64,000 nt of DNA from Sisyra terminalis (lineage: Eukaryota; Arthropoda; Insecta; Neuroptera; Sisyridae): NCBI GenBank assembly GCA_958496175.1, contig OY292276.1, positions 54,015,080-54,079,079 of the forward strand. The letters are read 5' to 3'. Shown here piece by piece: positions 1-12,148 of the stretch (position 1 is the stretch's first letter; each line of letters begins with the position of its first letter). Position numbers and translations under genes: made by a program. Under the pieces are notes generated by a model. That model searched no databases. It saw nothing but the letters and a program-made list of their open reading frames with translations, and was not told the DNA's origin.

Positions 1-3000
1 AGCAAACGTTTGCAAGTGCAAAACATGAATGCAATTTCTGGAGTTTTGTCATCAGTGGAATATCAAAGCAATTTGCGTAGAATATTGCTTGCCATAGAAC
101 TGCATAATTTTCACAATGTCCTAAAACTAATGTCCAGTATAATCCCAAGTCCTGCAAAAAATAAAATTCCTGACACTGGACTGATGGAAAGAAAAATTAA
201 GTCTAATATCATTATGTCCATCATACATTTCTAGCCAAACATTATTCAGGCAAATTACCAAGATCCCAAAGGACAAAACATTTCCAAAGCAAACGTTTGC
301 AAGTGCAAAACAAGAATGCAATTTCTGGAGTTTTGTCATCAGTGGGATATCAAAGCAATTTGCGTAGAATAATGCTTGCCATCGAACTGCATAATTTTCA
401 CAATGTCCTAAAACTAATGTCCAGTATAATCCCAAGTCCTGCAAAAAAAAAAATCCTGATACTGGACTGATGGAAAGAAAAATTAAGTCTAATATCATTA
501 TGTCCATCATACATTTCTAGCCAAACATTATTCAGGCAAATTACCAAGACCCCAAAGGACAAAACATTTCGCAAAGCAAACGTTTGCAAGTGCAAAACAT
601 GAATGCAATTTCTGGAGTTTTGTCATCAGTGGGATATCAAAGCAATTTGCGTAGAATATTGCATGCCATCGAACTGCATAATTTTCACAATGTCCTAAAA
701 CTAAAGTCCAGTATAATCCCAAGTCTTGCAAAAATAAAAATTCCTGACACTGGACTGATGGAAAGAAAAATTAAGTCTAATATCATTATGTCCATCATAC
801 ATTTCTAGCCAAACATTATTCAGGCAAATTACCAAGATCCCAAAGGACAAAACATTTCCAATTGCAAACGTTTGCAACTGCAAAACATGAATGCAATTTC
901 TGGAGTTTTGTCATCAGTGGGATATCAAAGCAATTTGCGTAGAATATTGCTTGCCATAGAACTGCATAATTTTCACAATGTCCAAAAACTAATGTCCAGT
1001 ATAATCCCAAGTCCTGCAAAAAATAAAATTCCTGACACTGGACTGATGGAATGAAAAATTAAGTCTAATATCATTATGTCCATCATACATTTCTAGCCAA
1101 ACATTATTCAGGCAAATTACCAAGATCCCAAAGGACAAAACATTTCCAATTGCAAACGTTTGCAAGTGCAAAACATGAATGCAATTTCTGGAGTTTTGTC
1201 ATCAGTGGGATATCAAAGCAATTTGCGTAGAATATTGCTTGCCATAGAACTGCATAATTTTCACAATGTCCTAAAACTAATGTCCAGTATAATCCCAAGT
1301 CCTGCAAAAAATAAAATTCCTGACACTGGACTGATGGAAAGAAAAATTAAGTCTAATATCATTATGTCCATCATACATTTCTAGCCAAACACTATTCAGG
1401 CAAATTACCAAGATCCCAAAGGACAAAACATTTCCAATTGCAAACGTTTGCAAGTGCAAAACATGAATGCAATTTCTGGAGTTTTGTCATCAGTGGGATA
1501 TCAAAGCAATTTGCGTAGAATATTGCTTGCCATAGAACTGCATAATTTTCACAATGTCCTAAAACTAATGTCCGGTATAATCCCAAGTCCTGCAAAAAAT
1601 AAAATTCCTGACACTGGACTGATGGAAAGAAAAATTAAGTCTAATATCATTATGTCCATCATACATTTCTAGCCAAACATTATTCAGGCAAATTACCAAG
1701 ATCCCAAAGGACAAAACATTTCCAATTGCAAACGTTTGCAAGTGCAAAACATGAATGCAATTTCTGGAGTTTTGTCATCAGTGGGATATCAAAGCGATTT
1801 GCGTAGAATATTGCTTGCCATCGAACTGCATAATTTTTACAATGTCCTAAAACTAATGTCCAGTATAATCCCAAGTCCTGCAAAAAAAAAAATTCCTGAT
1901 ACTGGACTGATGGAAAGAAAAATTAAGTCTAATATCATTATGTCCATCATACATTTCTAGCCAAACATTATTCAGGCAAATTACCAAGATCCCAAAGGAC
2001 AAAACATTTCCAATTGCAAACGTTTGCAAGTGCAAAACATGAATGCAATTTCTGGAGTTTTGTCATCAGTGGGATATCAAAGCAATTTGCGTAGAATATT
2101 GCTTGCCATAGAACTGCATAATTTTCACAATGTCCTAAAACTAATGTCCAGTATAATCCCAAGTCCTGCAAAAAATAAAATTCCTGACACTGGACTGATG
2201 GAAAGAAAAATTAAGTCTAATATCATTATGTCCATCATACATTTCTAGCCAAACATTATTCAGGCAAATTACCAAGATCCCAAAGGACAAAACATTTCCA
2301 ATTGCAAACGTTTGCAAGTGCAAAACATGAATGCAATTTCTGGAGTTTTGTCATCAGTGGGATATCAAAGCAATTTGCGTAGAATATTGCTTGCCATCGA
2401 ACAGCATAATTTTTACAATGTCCTAAAACTAATGTCCAGTATAATCCCAAGTCCTGCAAAAAAAAAAATTCCTGATACTGGACTGATGGAAAGAAAAATT
2501 AAGTCTAATATCATTATGTCCATCATACATTTCTAGCCAAACATTATTCAGGCAAATTACCAAGATCCCAAAGGACAAAACATTTCCAATTGCAAACGTT
2601 TGCAAGTGCAAAACATGAATGCAATTTCTGGAGTTTTGTCATCAGTGGGATATCAAAGCAATTTGCGTAGAATATTGCTTGCCATAGAACTGCATAATTT
2701 TCACAATGTCCTAAAACTAATGTCCAGTATAATCCCAAGTCCTGCAAAAAATAAAATTCCTGACACTGGACTGATGGAAAGAAAAATTAAGTCTAATATC
2801 ATTATGTCCATCATACATTTCTAGCCAAACATTATTCAGGCAAATTACCAAGATCCCAAAGGACAAAACATTTCCAATTGCAAACGTTTGCAAGTGCAAA
2901 ACATGAATGCAATTTCTGGAGTTTTGTCATCAGTGGGATATTAAAGCTATTTCCTAAGAATGCTGCTTGCCATCGAACTGCATAATTTTCACAATGTCCC

Positions 3001-3180
3001 TAAACTAATGTCCAGTATAACTCCAAGTCCTGAAATAATAAAATTCCTATCACTGAACTTATAAAAAGAAAAATATATAAAGACTAATTCCCCTACGAAA
3101 ATCAAACATTTCAAGCCAAACATAGTTTAGATAAATTACCCAGATCCCAAAGGACACAACATTCCGAACAGCAAACGTTT
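1..3180. repeat. 288-bp satellite array A
   Basis: About eleven head-to-tail monomers with a period of 287-288 bp, most of them nearly identical. Each monomer starts near the 12-bp perfect palindrome GCAAACGTTTGC (for example at 2-13, 289-300 and 576-587). Variants differ by point changes and by the length of an A-run after CCTGC. The last monomers (from about 2,930) are diverged, as is usual at an array edge. The array runs off the left end of the window. Short open frames of 60-74 codons recur on both strands once per monomer; they are by-products of the repeat and are not called as genes. Confidence 0.95.
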
Positions 3181-3850
3181 GCATCACAAATCTGGAATGC
3201 GTTCTTTGAGTTTGTCATCAGTGGTAACTATGCAATTTATCAAAATCATTGTTTGATCAATGTTTGATAAGTGACTTAATACCAAGCCCGGCGTCCGACT
3301 ATTAAAGCCAGCGTCCCACTAGAATATTTAGTCACAACTAAATAATAACTAATTTCCCTATATCTATATCTATTTTTAAAAAAAAGTTAAGGCTAATTCC
3401 CTTATGTCAACCATACATTTCTAGCCAAACATTAGTCAGGAAAACTGCCCAGATCGCAAAGGACACAACAATCCGAACAGCAAACGTTTGCACTCGCAAA
3501 TCATGGATGCGTTCTTTGAGTTTGTCATCAATGGAAAATCTTAAGCATTTACGTAGATCAATGTTGGGTTTCGAATTGCATAATCCACACAAGTCCCTAT
3601 AATCCCTAGTTCCCTATCTAAACTAAATGGAAATCCGTGGATCCTTGGAATCTGAAAGAAATTCCTGAAAGAAAAGTTCGTTAATCCTTACGTGGCTAAA
3701 TACTTAGCCGGCTACTGACAAAAAATGCGTCCGTGCCGCAAGAGCGTACGACAATTAAAACGTCCAGGCCATTACAGCGTCCGATAATAAAAGCGCAGAG
3801 GCTACAAGAAGCGTCCGACAATTAAAGCCAGCAACCGACATAAATATCTA
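3181..3850. repeat. Degenerate satellite and GCGTCC-rich edge
   Basis: Two further diverged monomers are recognisable by AGCAAACGTTTGCA at about 3,170 and 3,480 and by the ATGCGTTCTTTGAGTTTGTC block. Between and after them are short scattered repeats of the form GCGTCCGACAATTAAAGCC. No gene is seen. Confidence 0.7.
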
Positions 3851-3879
3851 GTCACATCTAACTTATAACTAATTTCCTT

Positions 3880-4375
3880 ATAACTAATTTGACTTATAAC
3901 TAATTGAAACAAACATATGAGCAAGCCGGCGCGCAGCGTCCAACTGTACCCTTATGTTTTTGAAAACTTAAAACTAACGAAACCCAAAAAAAAAACACAC
4001 TAAAACACACAAAAAACAAAAAAAAACAAACAAATAACAAACAAAAACACACAAAAAACAATCAAAATACAAACAAACTACAAACAACAACAAATAAAAA
4101 AAACATATGAGCAAGTCGGCGCGCAGCGTCCAACCATACTCTTATGTTTTAGCTAAAATCTAAACTCTAACAAACAAAAAAAAAACACACAAAAAACAAA
4201 CAAATAACAAACAAAAACACACAAAAAACAAACAAAATACAAACAAACTACAAACAACAACAAATAAAAAAAACATATGAGCAAGTCGGCGCGCAGCGTC
4301 CAACTATACTCTTATGTTTTAGCTAAAATCTAAATTCTAACAAACAAAAACAAAAAACACAAAAAAAGCAATTTA
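3880..4375. repeat. A/C-rich 170-190-bp tandem repeat (copy 1)
   Basis: Three units each start with ACATATGAGCAAG, followed by a GC-rich core CGGCGCGCAGCGTCCAAC (near 3,914, 4,105 and 4,276). Each continues into 80-100 bp made almost only of A and C (AAACAAACAAATAACAAAC type). The contrast between a CG-containing core and A/C filler is sharp. The same array occurs at about 18,572-19,035. Confidence 0.85.
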
Positions 4376-4376
4376 A

Positions 4377-4770
4377 ACATTTATGGGCCATTTTCACACC
4401 TGACCCTACAAATGTGTCAAGAAGAAAAAAAAACAAAAAAAAAACACACACACAAAAACAAACTAATGTGCCAAATTACTAAGTAAAAATTTCCAAGCGG
4501 CAGTAGACGCACTATGCGCTACGTAAAGAAAAAAGCGAAAAAACATTTATGGGCCATTTTCACACCTGACCCTACAAATGTACTAAGTGAATTGCAGAAA
4601 AAAAAAATAATAAAAAAAAATAGAACTCATTCATCGTAAAGATAATCCAACAGTAATCCAGAAGTTAATCCAAATCGTAATCCAAAAGATGTGCCGAAGA
4701 TGTACTCAAACGTACTCCAAAAAGTGTGCCGAAGATGTACTCAAACGTACTCCAAAAGGTATCCAGAAGA
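4377..4770. repeat. Short direct repeats next to the A/C array
   Basis: A 39-bp block beginning ACATTTATGGGCCATTTTCA occurs at about 4,377 and again at about 4,543. A unit of 36-38 bp beginning GTGCCGAAGATGTACTCAAA is tandemly duplicated at about 4,692-4,765. No coding potential is seen. Confidence 0.75.
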
Positions 4771-7089
4771 AGAAATCCACAGAATGTTTTAAAAATATTT
4801 GCTTTTGCGTAATTGTTCACCGGTAGGTATATTAAAGACAAAACCTACAATTTAAAACTTTAATAATTTTTTTGTGTTTATTTTAAACTACCCCAAATAA
4901 ATTTATAGAAGTAGATCATAAGGGAAGAAATTAATATTGTTTTTGATTAAATATTTTCTTTAGACAAGTAGTCAATAGCATTAAGAAAAAAGTCAAATAA
5001 CAATGAATTTGTTATATGAAAACATGAATGTATTGTTTTGACAGCTCTTTGACAGCGGTTTGAATAACAATGAAAAGTGGCCACTATTGGCCGAAAAAGT
5101 AACTAACTTTTTCAAATTTGAAAGCCGCGAGAATAAACGAATGTTTCGATTTTCGTGATTCTTCGTGAATCTTCGTGAAAAGCTATGGCGCCAAGTCTAA
5201 CCGAAAAGCTAACTGTAGTTTTCACCCAAATTTAGGATTACAAACGATTTTCCCCATTTTTTAACAGGTTTCAAAGCGTTCACAAGTAAAACAAAATGTT
5301 TGAAAAAACTTTGACGCTCCAATAAAGTTAACAACCTCCCGCACGCTCCCGCCCCCGATTCTCACTAGAATTAAGTCCAGAAAAACCCATTCTATTCCCC
5401 GAAACATTGAAAATGTTTTAAGAATAACCCATTTAATTTTCATTTCCGCAAAATTTACTATTCTGAAAGTTTTTCAATCGAAAATTGCAAGTGGCGAAGA
5501 TGGTTTTTTGGCGGGTGCTAAGGACGAGATATATAGAACTTTTCAGAACGAGATATTCGAATAGTCAACTCACCGAAATCGAAAATTATTATCTCAATCG
5601 ATAACTGATCGATTGAACTTTCACTTTACACTAATTAATTGCAAGGGAGCAAAAGAAAAACTTTAGTTTTTCCACATTTTCTCGGGAGCGGTTTGATGCT
5701 TGAACGCGAACGCGGTAAAACTAAAGCGCGCTTTGTTAATGACCATCGTCCTACCGAATGGACCAATCAGGTTGCAGCGTGTCAGCGTCTTGAAACTAGA
5801 AATTTTACCGCAATTTTCAAAATATGGCAACATTATTTTTTAACTTGAAATTCATTAATTTATTTTTTAAAAATCTTTTTGGATTAGTAACTTATTTTGA
5901 TCATTTTAAAAAAAATTTTTTTATACATTGAAAATTTATTTGATTTATTAAAAAGTTGATGAAAATTGATTTTCTTTTTACTATTTCCTTTTCTTTTTAT
6001 TTGTCCATTTAAGCCCTTAACAAAATGATCTGATGATTCTTTTCAAATAAATATATTTTTCACATAATTACGAAGTGTAAAGTAAAGTCATTAAAAACAG
6101 TAAAGTTAACTAAAGTAAGTATGAAAAATTAATGGAATTTTTTTAATTTTACATTGCTTGTATTTTCAAATAATTTCAACTTTCCAACGAAACAATATAG
6201 GTAGTTGCAAGAAATTATGTACCTATCACTAAGTTTTGAATTTTATGAATCATTTAATTCCAACAAAGTTACTCTTAGAACAAACAATATAATATATTTT
6301 TAATATTGTTTGCGGAGAAAATTCATAGATTTAAAATCTTCTGAATCGCCTATTTATTTTTCCATTTGTTTTTCTTAAATATAATCTTTCCCTTCTTCCT
6401 GTAACGTACATAATTACTCATTATTGCCTTGTAATAATTACAATCATCCTAATTACATTATCGAATTTGAAAACTGTCAAAGTATGATATCTCGGCTGGA
6501 TGCCAGATTAAAACATAATCCAATTAGATTACTATAAATATTATTAGAGAAACCAGTTTTTGACATTATAAAACTAAAGGTTTATTTATAAGTGTAATTA
6601 AAAGAAATTCACAATTAAAACATTTGAGTTCTTCAAACACAAATTTGATGGTTTCTATATATTTTAATAAATCTTTGTCACCTTTTAAAACTTTCTTTAA
6701 ATCATAGTCTAAAATAACAATAAAAACATTTTTGTAAACAATGACTTATAAACGTTTTTTTCATTTGCCGTAGCCAATATAATTCACTGGATTATTGATG
6801 TTATGAGGCCTCAAACATTCCATACAGTTACGTATTAGTCTTAAGAGAAATATTCTTCATCCTTCTTAGTTTTTTTCTGGTTAAAAAAAAAACAAAATAG
6901 TACTAGCTGATTGTTGATTTATATCGCCAGGTTTCGAACCTGAAGAGTATAACAAATTTTATATCCATTGGTACTAAATGGTGGTTATCAGTTAGAAGGT
7001 TCAATCATCATTGCAATTACCGACTTCAGGTGAAAACTTACAGCATCAGACGTTTCTTTAAATTGATATGAAAAACTGTAAAAAAAAAG
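4771..7089. other. AT-rich stretch without a gene (copy 1)
   Basis: No convincing coding region. The part 5,030-5,850 is less AT-biased and contains duplicated TTTGACAGC words, CGATTTTCGTGATTCTTCG and a CCAATCAG word (5,763). It could be the promoter or end region of an old mobile element, but nothing identifies it. The rest is simple AT-rich sequence. Short open frames here (60-69 codons) show no family resemblance. Confidence 0.5.
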
Positions 7090-8543
7090 AAATAATTATC
7101 TTAACATTTAATTAAACTCTCAACAAAATTTAACTTACCATTTAAATCTTTTGTACGCTTAAAGTTTCTCGAGACAATTATGTTTTTACAGTTCGAAGAA
7201 GTTGTTTTTGAGTTGACCATTGGAAACACATCAATCAAAGTATTGAAACTTATCAAAAAACTGAAAAAATCGTAAGCAAATTAGAAAAGTTCAAATGAAA
7301 AAGAAGTCCTTAAAACTATACAATCTACCTTCCATTTCTCTTAGTTCTTTCAGTTATTGAAAATTGGAGCCGTTTTCAAATTTTTCCAGAGCTTATAATT
7401 TTAAAGTTTGCTCTCATTGTCACTTCTTTTATGTATCTCTTATTAACTGATGTTCGCTAATAATTTGATGGTTTTACATTAGAAGAAACTGTGTGAATCT
7501 CCGGATAAAATTTGGTGGTTTTGGTAAAATACTTCAAAGTTATTTCCGATTTAGTGATGCTGGAGTCTTTTGGATTATCTACATACAACTTTGATAGTTT
7601 CAGTACAGTTTTTCAGCCCCTGGAATATAAAAAGACGTAAATGTTTTCCATTATGTCGTGAACTGGAAAAAGAGAAAACTTTTTAAGTAAATACTTTACG
7701 AAACTTCCAACAAACTAACACATGTACCTTAATCTTATATTCTACATTGAGCCGGTAATTGGATGTTTAAGAAATGATCGAAAAATGCATAGTTTTGTCT
7801 TTCCCGTCCTTCCATTATTGATGGTTGTTCATAATGTCTTGGTTTATTAATCCTACGTACTTTTGGATTTTTCAGGTGAAAAATTGATGCACTTGGTGAT
7901 TGCCACTCACTTTGTAACGCGATTTGTAAAAACCATTCCAATTGTAGTCTAAAACTGAAAAAAAAACCGACAACAAATTAAGTTGATGTAAATTTAATTA
8001 AATCTCAACAAACTATAGATAAATACAACATACTATTGATTTCTTTCAAAGTTTAATTACCCCATGGTAGTTGCGTTTTGGTGACTTAGAAGTTCTTTGA
8101 AAACAGAAATTGTCAAACCCATTGCTTATATTCAAATTTGTTTAGGTACCTCTTTACCTCGGTTTTTATAAATGCCAATTACTCTACAATCGTACAATAA
8201 CTTTTTAATGTTCCATTATCATTTAAAAGAAATAGATTTAAATGATTTATGTAACTCACTTTTAGAAGAAAACTAAAAAATATAAATTTGTCTGAAGACC
8301 GACCCATCTGTCGCAATATTGGAAACATTACTAACATTGAATAAGAGGGAAGGTTTGTTTTGATATTTCGTTTTCCCTCATACTTTCAGGTAGTAAGATT
8401 GAGTTTTTTTTTTATAGTTTTGTACTAGTTACTTGAACCCTTATTGCTTTTTTAGCGATAAACATCTGCTTAAGTGTTTCCGGTTGCAGTCCTTACAGAA
8501 ATAAATATATTTACAATAGGAACGTGGTTTAAACTTCAATTTA
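7090..8543. repeat. Long inverted repeat, left arm (copy 1)
   Basis: Read on the minus strand this arm matches 10,697-12,148 over its whole length of about 1.45 kb. Anchors are ACATTTAATTAAACTCTCAA at 7,105 against its complement near 12,115, and GGAACGTGGTTTAAACTT at 8,519 against its complement near 10,708. Arm divergence is low (point changes and small indels). A 68-codon frame lies at 7,735-7,941 on the minus strand and recurs in the other arms. It differs mainly at amino-acid-changing positions, so it is not called as a gene. Confidence 0.9.
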
Positions 8544-9954
8544 CTTTTTTCTATTAATTCCATAACTATCTCAATAAAGTTTATGAAATTCGATCAGAAA
8601 AATCTTATAGTTAGATTGTTTTAGTTAAATCTTATAGTTTGATCGATTAATTCTCAAATCAATCAACCTATCTCTCCCCTTTTCTCACCTGTATCTCTCA
8701 ATATCTATACATGTAAATATATTGCTAATACATATATAGTTTTTATGAATAAAAAGGAAGAATGGACAAAAATTTTCAAATGTTCGCCGTTTTTTGCTTG
8801 GGATAGTAGATGTTTGAATTGTTTAGCAAAAGAGGAAATATCCAACTGAAATTTGCAATTGAATTTCAATTTTACGATTTATTCGAATCCTCGAATTGTC
8901 ATCTATGTAAAGATAATGTTTTTAGGGATGATTGCACCCAAAAAATGTGTTGAAACTATTTACAAACGCAGTGCTGATATATTAATGCTGATCATTTTAT
9001 AATTTAAGTTTTATGAAGTCAATTAAATTACTAAAATAAGCCAAGTAAGCCTCTTTAAAAATGTGCTCTTCACATTTTTAGATATTCTTCTACATAAGTC
9101 CATCATCATTGCCGATGTATGGTGATTAAAATCGATAGAGAGTTTCAAATTTCTCAGAAATTGCAGGATGGTCCTTAATCAACGATTAAGTTTTTTTGCT
9201 TGTTATACTGCGGAAGCGAAACTCGAATCTACAAGTTTTTTCTTCGTCCATGGTTTCGTCCATCAACTTTTCCATGGTTTCGTGGCACATGATATGCCCG
9301 AAAAACCCGAGGATTCGTACATACGTTAATGAAGAAATTTTTTAGGCTGGCTTGACTTCATTTATGATAGAAAAATTTATTCTTTTAGCCGTCTTAGGAA
9401 TCTGCAGCATTCTCCCTCAAACCCTCATCTCGATGGTATCAGTTTATTGCCGATCAGCTACCCGGAAAACCGATGTTTTCCACCATTCAACCCCTGTTTC
9501 CGAGCTTTAATTTAATGTGGGAAATCAGATGAATTGCTACACCGATACCAATTAAACTCTTCCAAAGTTTTGGCCACCTTACATTACCGAAGACATCATA
9601 ATCAACGAAGCAAAAGTACATTATAACTCCATACTCCCGAGCCTTTATAATCAGTTGTCTCAAATTGAAAATTTACTGCGGAGTTCCATTTCCTTTGCTG
9701 CGTTTTTACTCACATTATAATAAATAATAAAATAAAATTTATTGCTCTCAAAATATATATACAAATACTTTGTTTACATTTTAAGTGTGATGTATCTTGC
9801 AAAAACCATCCAAGCAGCGTCTGTAGATCCTGATCTAAGAGATAGATTAGTTTACGATATTGTAGTTGGGGAAAAATAGATGCCAATTCTTAAAAAACCT
9901 CGAATATTGTTTCTGCTTTCAAGACCATTCTTTGAAGACCAGTCTTATTCTTTT
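8544..9954. other. Inverted-repeat spacer, non-coding part
   Basis: AT-rich sequence lying between the arms and matching about 22,430-23,842. It contains CT-rich words (CTATCTCTCCCCTTTTCTCACC near 8,669) and a near-duplicated CCATGGTTTCGTCC / CCATGGTTTCGTGG pair around 9,250-9,290. No open frame resembles a known family. Confidence 0.5.
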
Positions 9955-10663
9955 ATCTTTGTATTTTCTGTATTTTTTGAGTAGGTCATCGAGGGTGTAG
10001 TCACTGATGCTTCTAATTATTTGGCTAGATCCACTTCTACAATTTGTGTAGAATTTCCGGACAAAACGAAGATATATAAGTCTAGAGGTAGTATCCTTAA
10101 TTCCTCATGAAGTATACCTTATATTTGGCTGGGTAGTTTCCCAACATTCTTAATAATTTATTTTAGACTCTTTGTATTGTCAGATACTTAGTTTTGTTTA
10201 CTGAACTCCAGATGGGATATGCATATGTAAGCACTGGTCTGAGCACTGTTTTATAAATAATTAATTTATTGTTGGTAAACAGCCTTGATTGATTGTTTAG
10301 TAATGGATATAAGATGTTAGTTTGGGCCATTAATTTGTTTTTAAATAGTTTAATATCTTCTGCAAAGTTGAGTCTGGAATCCAGTTGCATCCCCAAGTAT
10401 CTAACGGTTTTTGCCCATTCTATATTTTCCCCATTTATTAATACATTTTTATGCTTGTTAGGTTTTCTTCTAGTGAATAAGATAGCTTCGGTTTTATTAT
10501 CATTGGCCTTTATTTTTCATTTTGTAAAAAAAAACATTATTCTTTTTAAGGCCTTGATTATCCTATTGGCCAGGGAAAGGAAAGTTTCGGGTGTCCGTGG
10601 GATATCATTTATATATATAATAAATAGAATAGGTCCCATAATGGATCCTTGAGGGACTCCAGC
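9955..10663 (-). pseudogene. Broken jockey-like reverse transcriptase, 3' part (copy 1)
   Basis: Read downward from 10,663 the frame gives [13 protein letters not shown], then [15 protein letters not shown], a KTEAILFTRR block, YLGMQLDSRLNFAEDI and VLRPVLTYAYPIW. These are successive landmarks of jockey-type non-LTR reverse transcriptases and their thumb region. The stretch that should carry the YADD catalytic motif is missing: TPETFLSLA runs straight into the helix preceding KTEAILFT. An in-frame stop occurs in the KWK region of this copy. Past 10,163 the frame breaks, but TLDDLLKKYRKYK can still be read near 9,960. The element is dead and is shared with copy 2 (23,843-24,550), so it was inserted before the duplication. 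Confidence 0.85.
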
Positions 10664-10696
10664 ATTAATTAATAATTATAGAATTAATAGACAAAT

Positions 10697-12148
10697 GTAA
10701 ATTCAAGTTTAAACCACGTTCCGATTGTAAATATATTTATGGATGTAAGGACTGCAACACCGGCAACACTTAAACAGATGTTTATCGCTAAAAAACAACA
10801 AGGGTTCGAGTAACTAGTAAAATACTATAAAAAAAAAACTCAACCTCACTACTTGAAAGTATGAGGGAAAACGAAATATCAAAACAAACCTTTCCCTCCT
10901 ATTCAATGTTAGTAATGTTTCCAATATTGCAACCGATGGGTCGGTCTTCAGAAGAATTTATATTTTTTAGTTTTCTTTTAAAAGTGAGTTACATAAATCA
11001 TTGAAATCTATTTCTTTTAAATGATAATGGAACATTAAAAAGTTATTGTACGATTGTAGTAACTGGCATTTTAAAAATCTAGGTAAAGAGGTACCTAAAC
11101 AAATTTGAAGATAAGCAATGAGTTTGACAATTTCTGTTTTCAAAGAACTTCTAAATCACCAAAACGCAACTATCATGGGAGAGTTAAACTTTGAAAGAAA
11201 TCAATAGTATGTTGTATTTATCTATAGTTTGTTGAGATTTAATTAAATTTACATCAACTTAATTTGTTGTCGGTTTTTTTTTCAGTTTTAGACTACAATT
11301 GGAATGGTTTTTACAAATCGCGTTGCAAAGTGAGTTGCAATCACCAAGTGCATCAATTTTTCACCTGAAAAATCCAAAAGTACGTAGGATTAATAAACCA
11401 AGACATTATGAACAACCATCAATAAAGGAAGGACGGGAAAGACAAAACTATGCATTTTTCGATCATTTCTTAAACATCCGAATGCCGACTCAATGTGGAA
11501 TATAAGATAAAGGTACATGTGTTAGTTTGTTGGAAGTTTCGTGAAGTATTTACTTAAAAAGTTTTCTCTTTTTCCAGTTCACGACATAATGCAAAACATT
11601 TACGTCTATTTATATTCCAGGGGCTGAAAACCTGTACTGAAACTATCAAAGTTGTATGTAGATAATCCAAAAGACTCCAGCATCACTAAATCGGAAATAA
11701 CTTTGAAGTATTTTACCAAAACCACCAGATTTTATCCGGAGATTCATACGGTTTCTTCTAATGTAAAACCATCAAATTATTAGCGAACATCAGTTAATAA
11801 GAGATACATAAAAGAAATGACAATGAGAGCAAACTTTAAAATTATAAGCTCTGGAACAATTTGAAAACGGCTCCAATTTTCAATAACTGAAAGAACTAAG
11901 AGAAATGGAAGGTAGATTGTATAGTTTTTAAGGACTTCTTTTTCATTTGAACTTTTCTAATTTGCTTACGATTTTTCCAGTTTTTTGATAAGTTTCAATA
12001 CTTTGATTGATGTGTTTCCAATTGTCAACTCAAAACCAACTTCGAACTGTAAAAACATAATTGTCTCGAGAAACTTTAAGCGTACAAAAGATTTAAATGG
12101 TAAGTTAAATTTTGTTGAGAGTTTAATTAAATGTTTAGATAATTATTG
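10697..12148. repeat. Long inverted repeat, right arm (copy 1)
   Basis: Reverse-complement partner of 7,090-8,543. On the plus strand it shows several splice-like junctions: pyrimidine runs ending in CAG at about 11,283, 11,576 and 11,980, and donors such as GTGAGT near 10,983 and GTAAGT at about 12,101. Short frames between them (10,861-10,982; 11,299-11,505; 11,981-12,100) are open. The arms differ in these frames mostly by replacement changes. It may be a decayed multi-exon gene of a mobile element; the product is not recognised. The arm match stops where the retrotransposon begins. Confidence 0.88.

Noticed and set aside
10..2899. Recurring open frames of 60-74 codons on both strands of the satellite, all very similar
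   Set aside because: They repeat once per monomer with the 288-bp period, overlap each other on opposite strands and have no domain; they are by-products of the tandem repeat.
1..3180. CRISPR-like regular repeats
   Set aside because: The 288-bp units are contiguous with no unique spacers and lie in a eukaryotic genome; this is a satellite.
6925..6960. B-box-like CAGGTTTCGAACCTG
   Set aside because: No A box and no tRNA fold around it; likely chance.
11299..11505. 68-codon frame conserved in four inverted-repeat arms (7,735; 11,299; 21,616; 25,190 region)
   Set aside because: Differences between arms are almost all replacement changes (about six against one silent by eye), which argues against protein-level selection. 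Kept as part of the arm finding, not as a gene.
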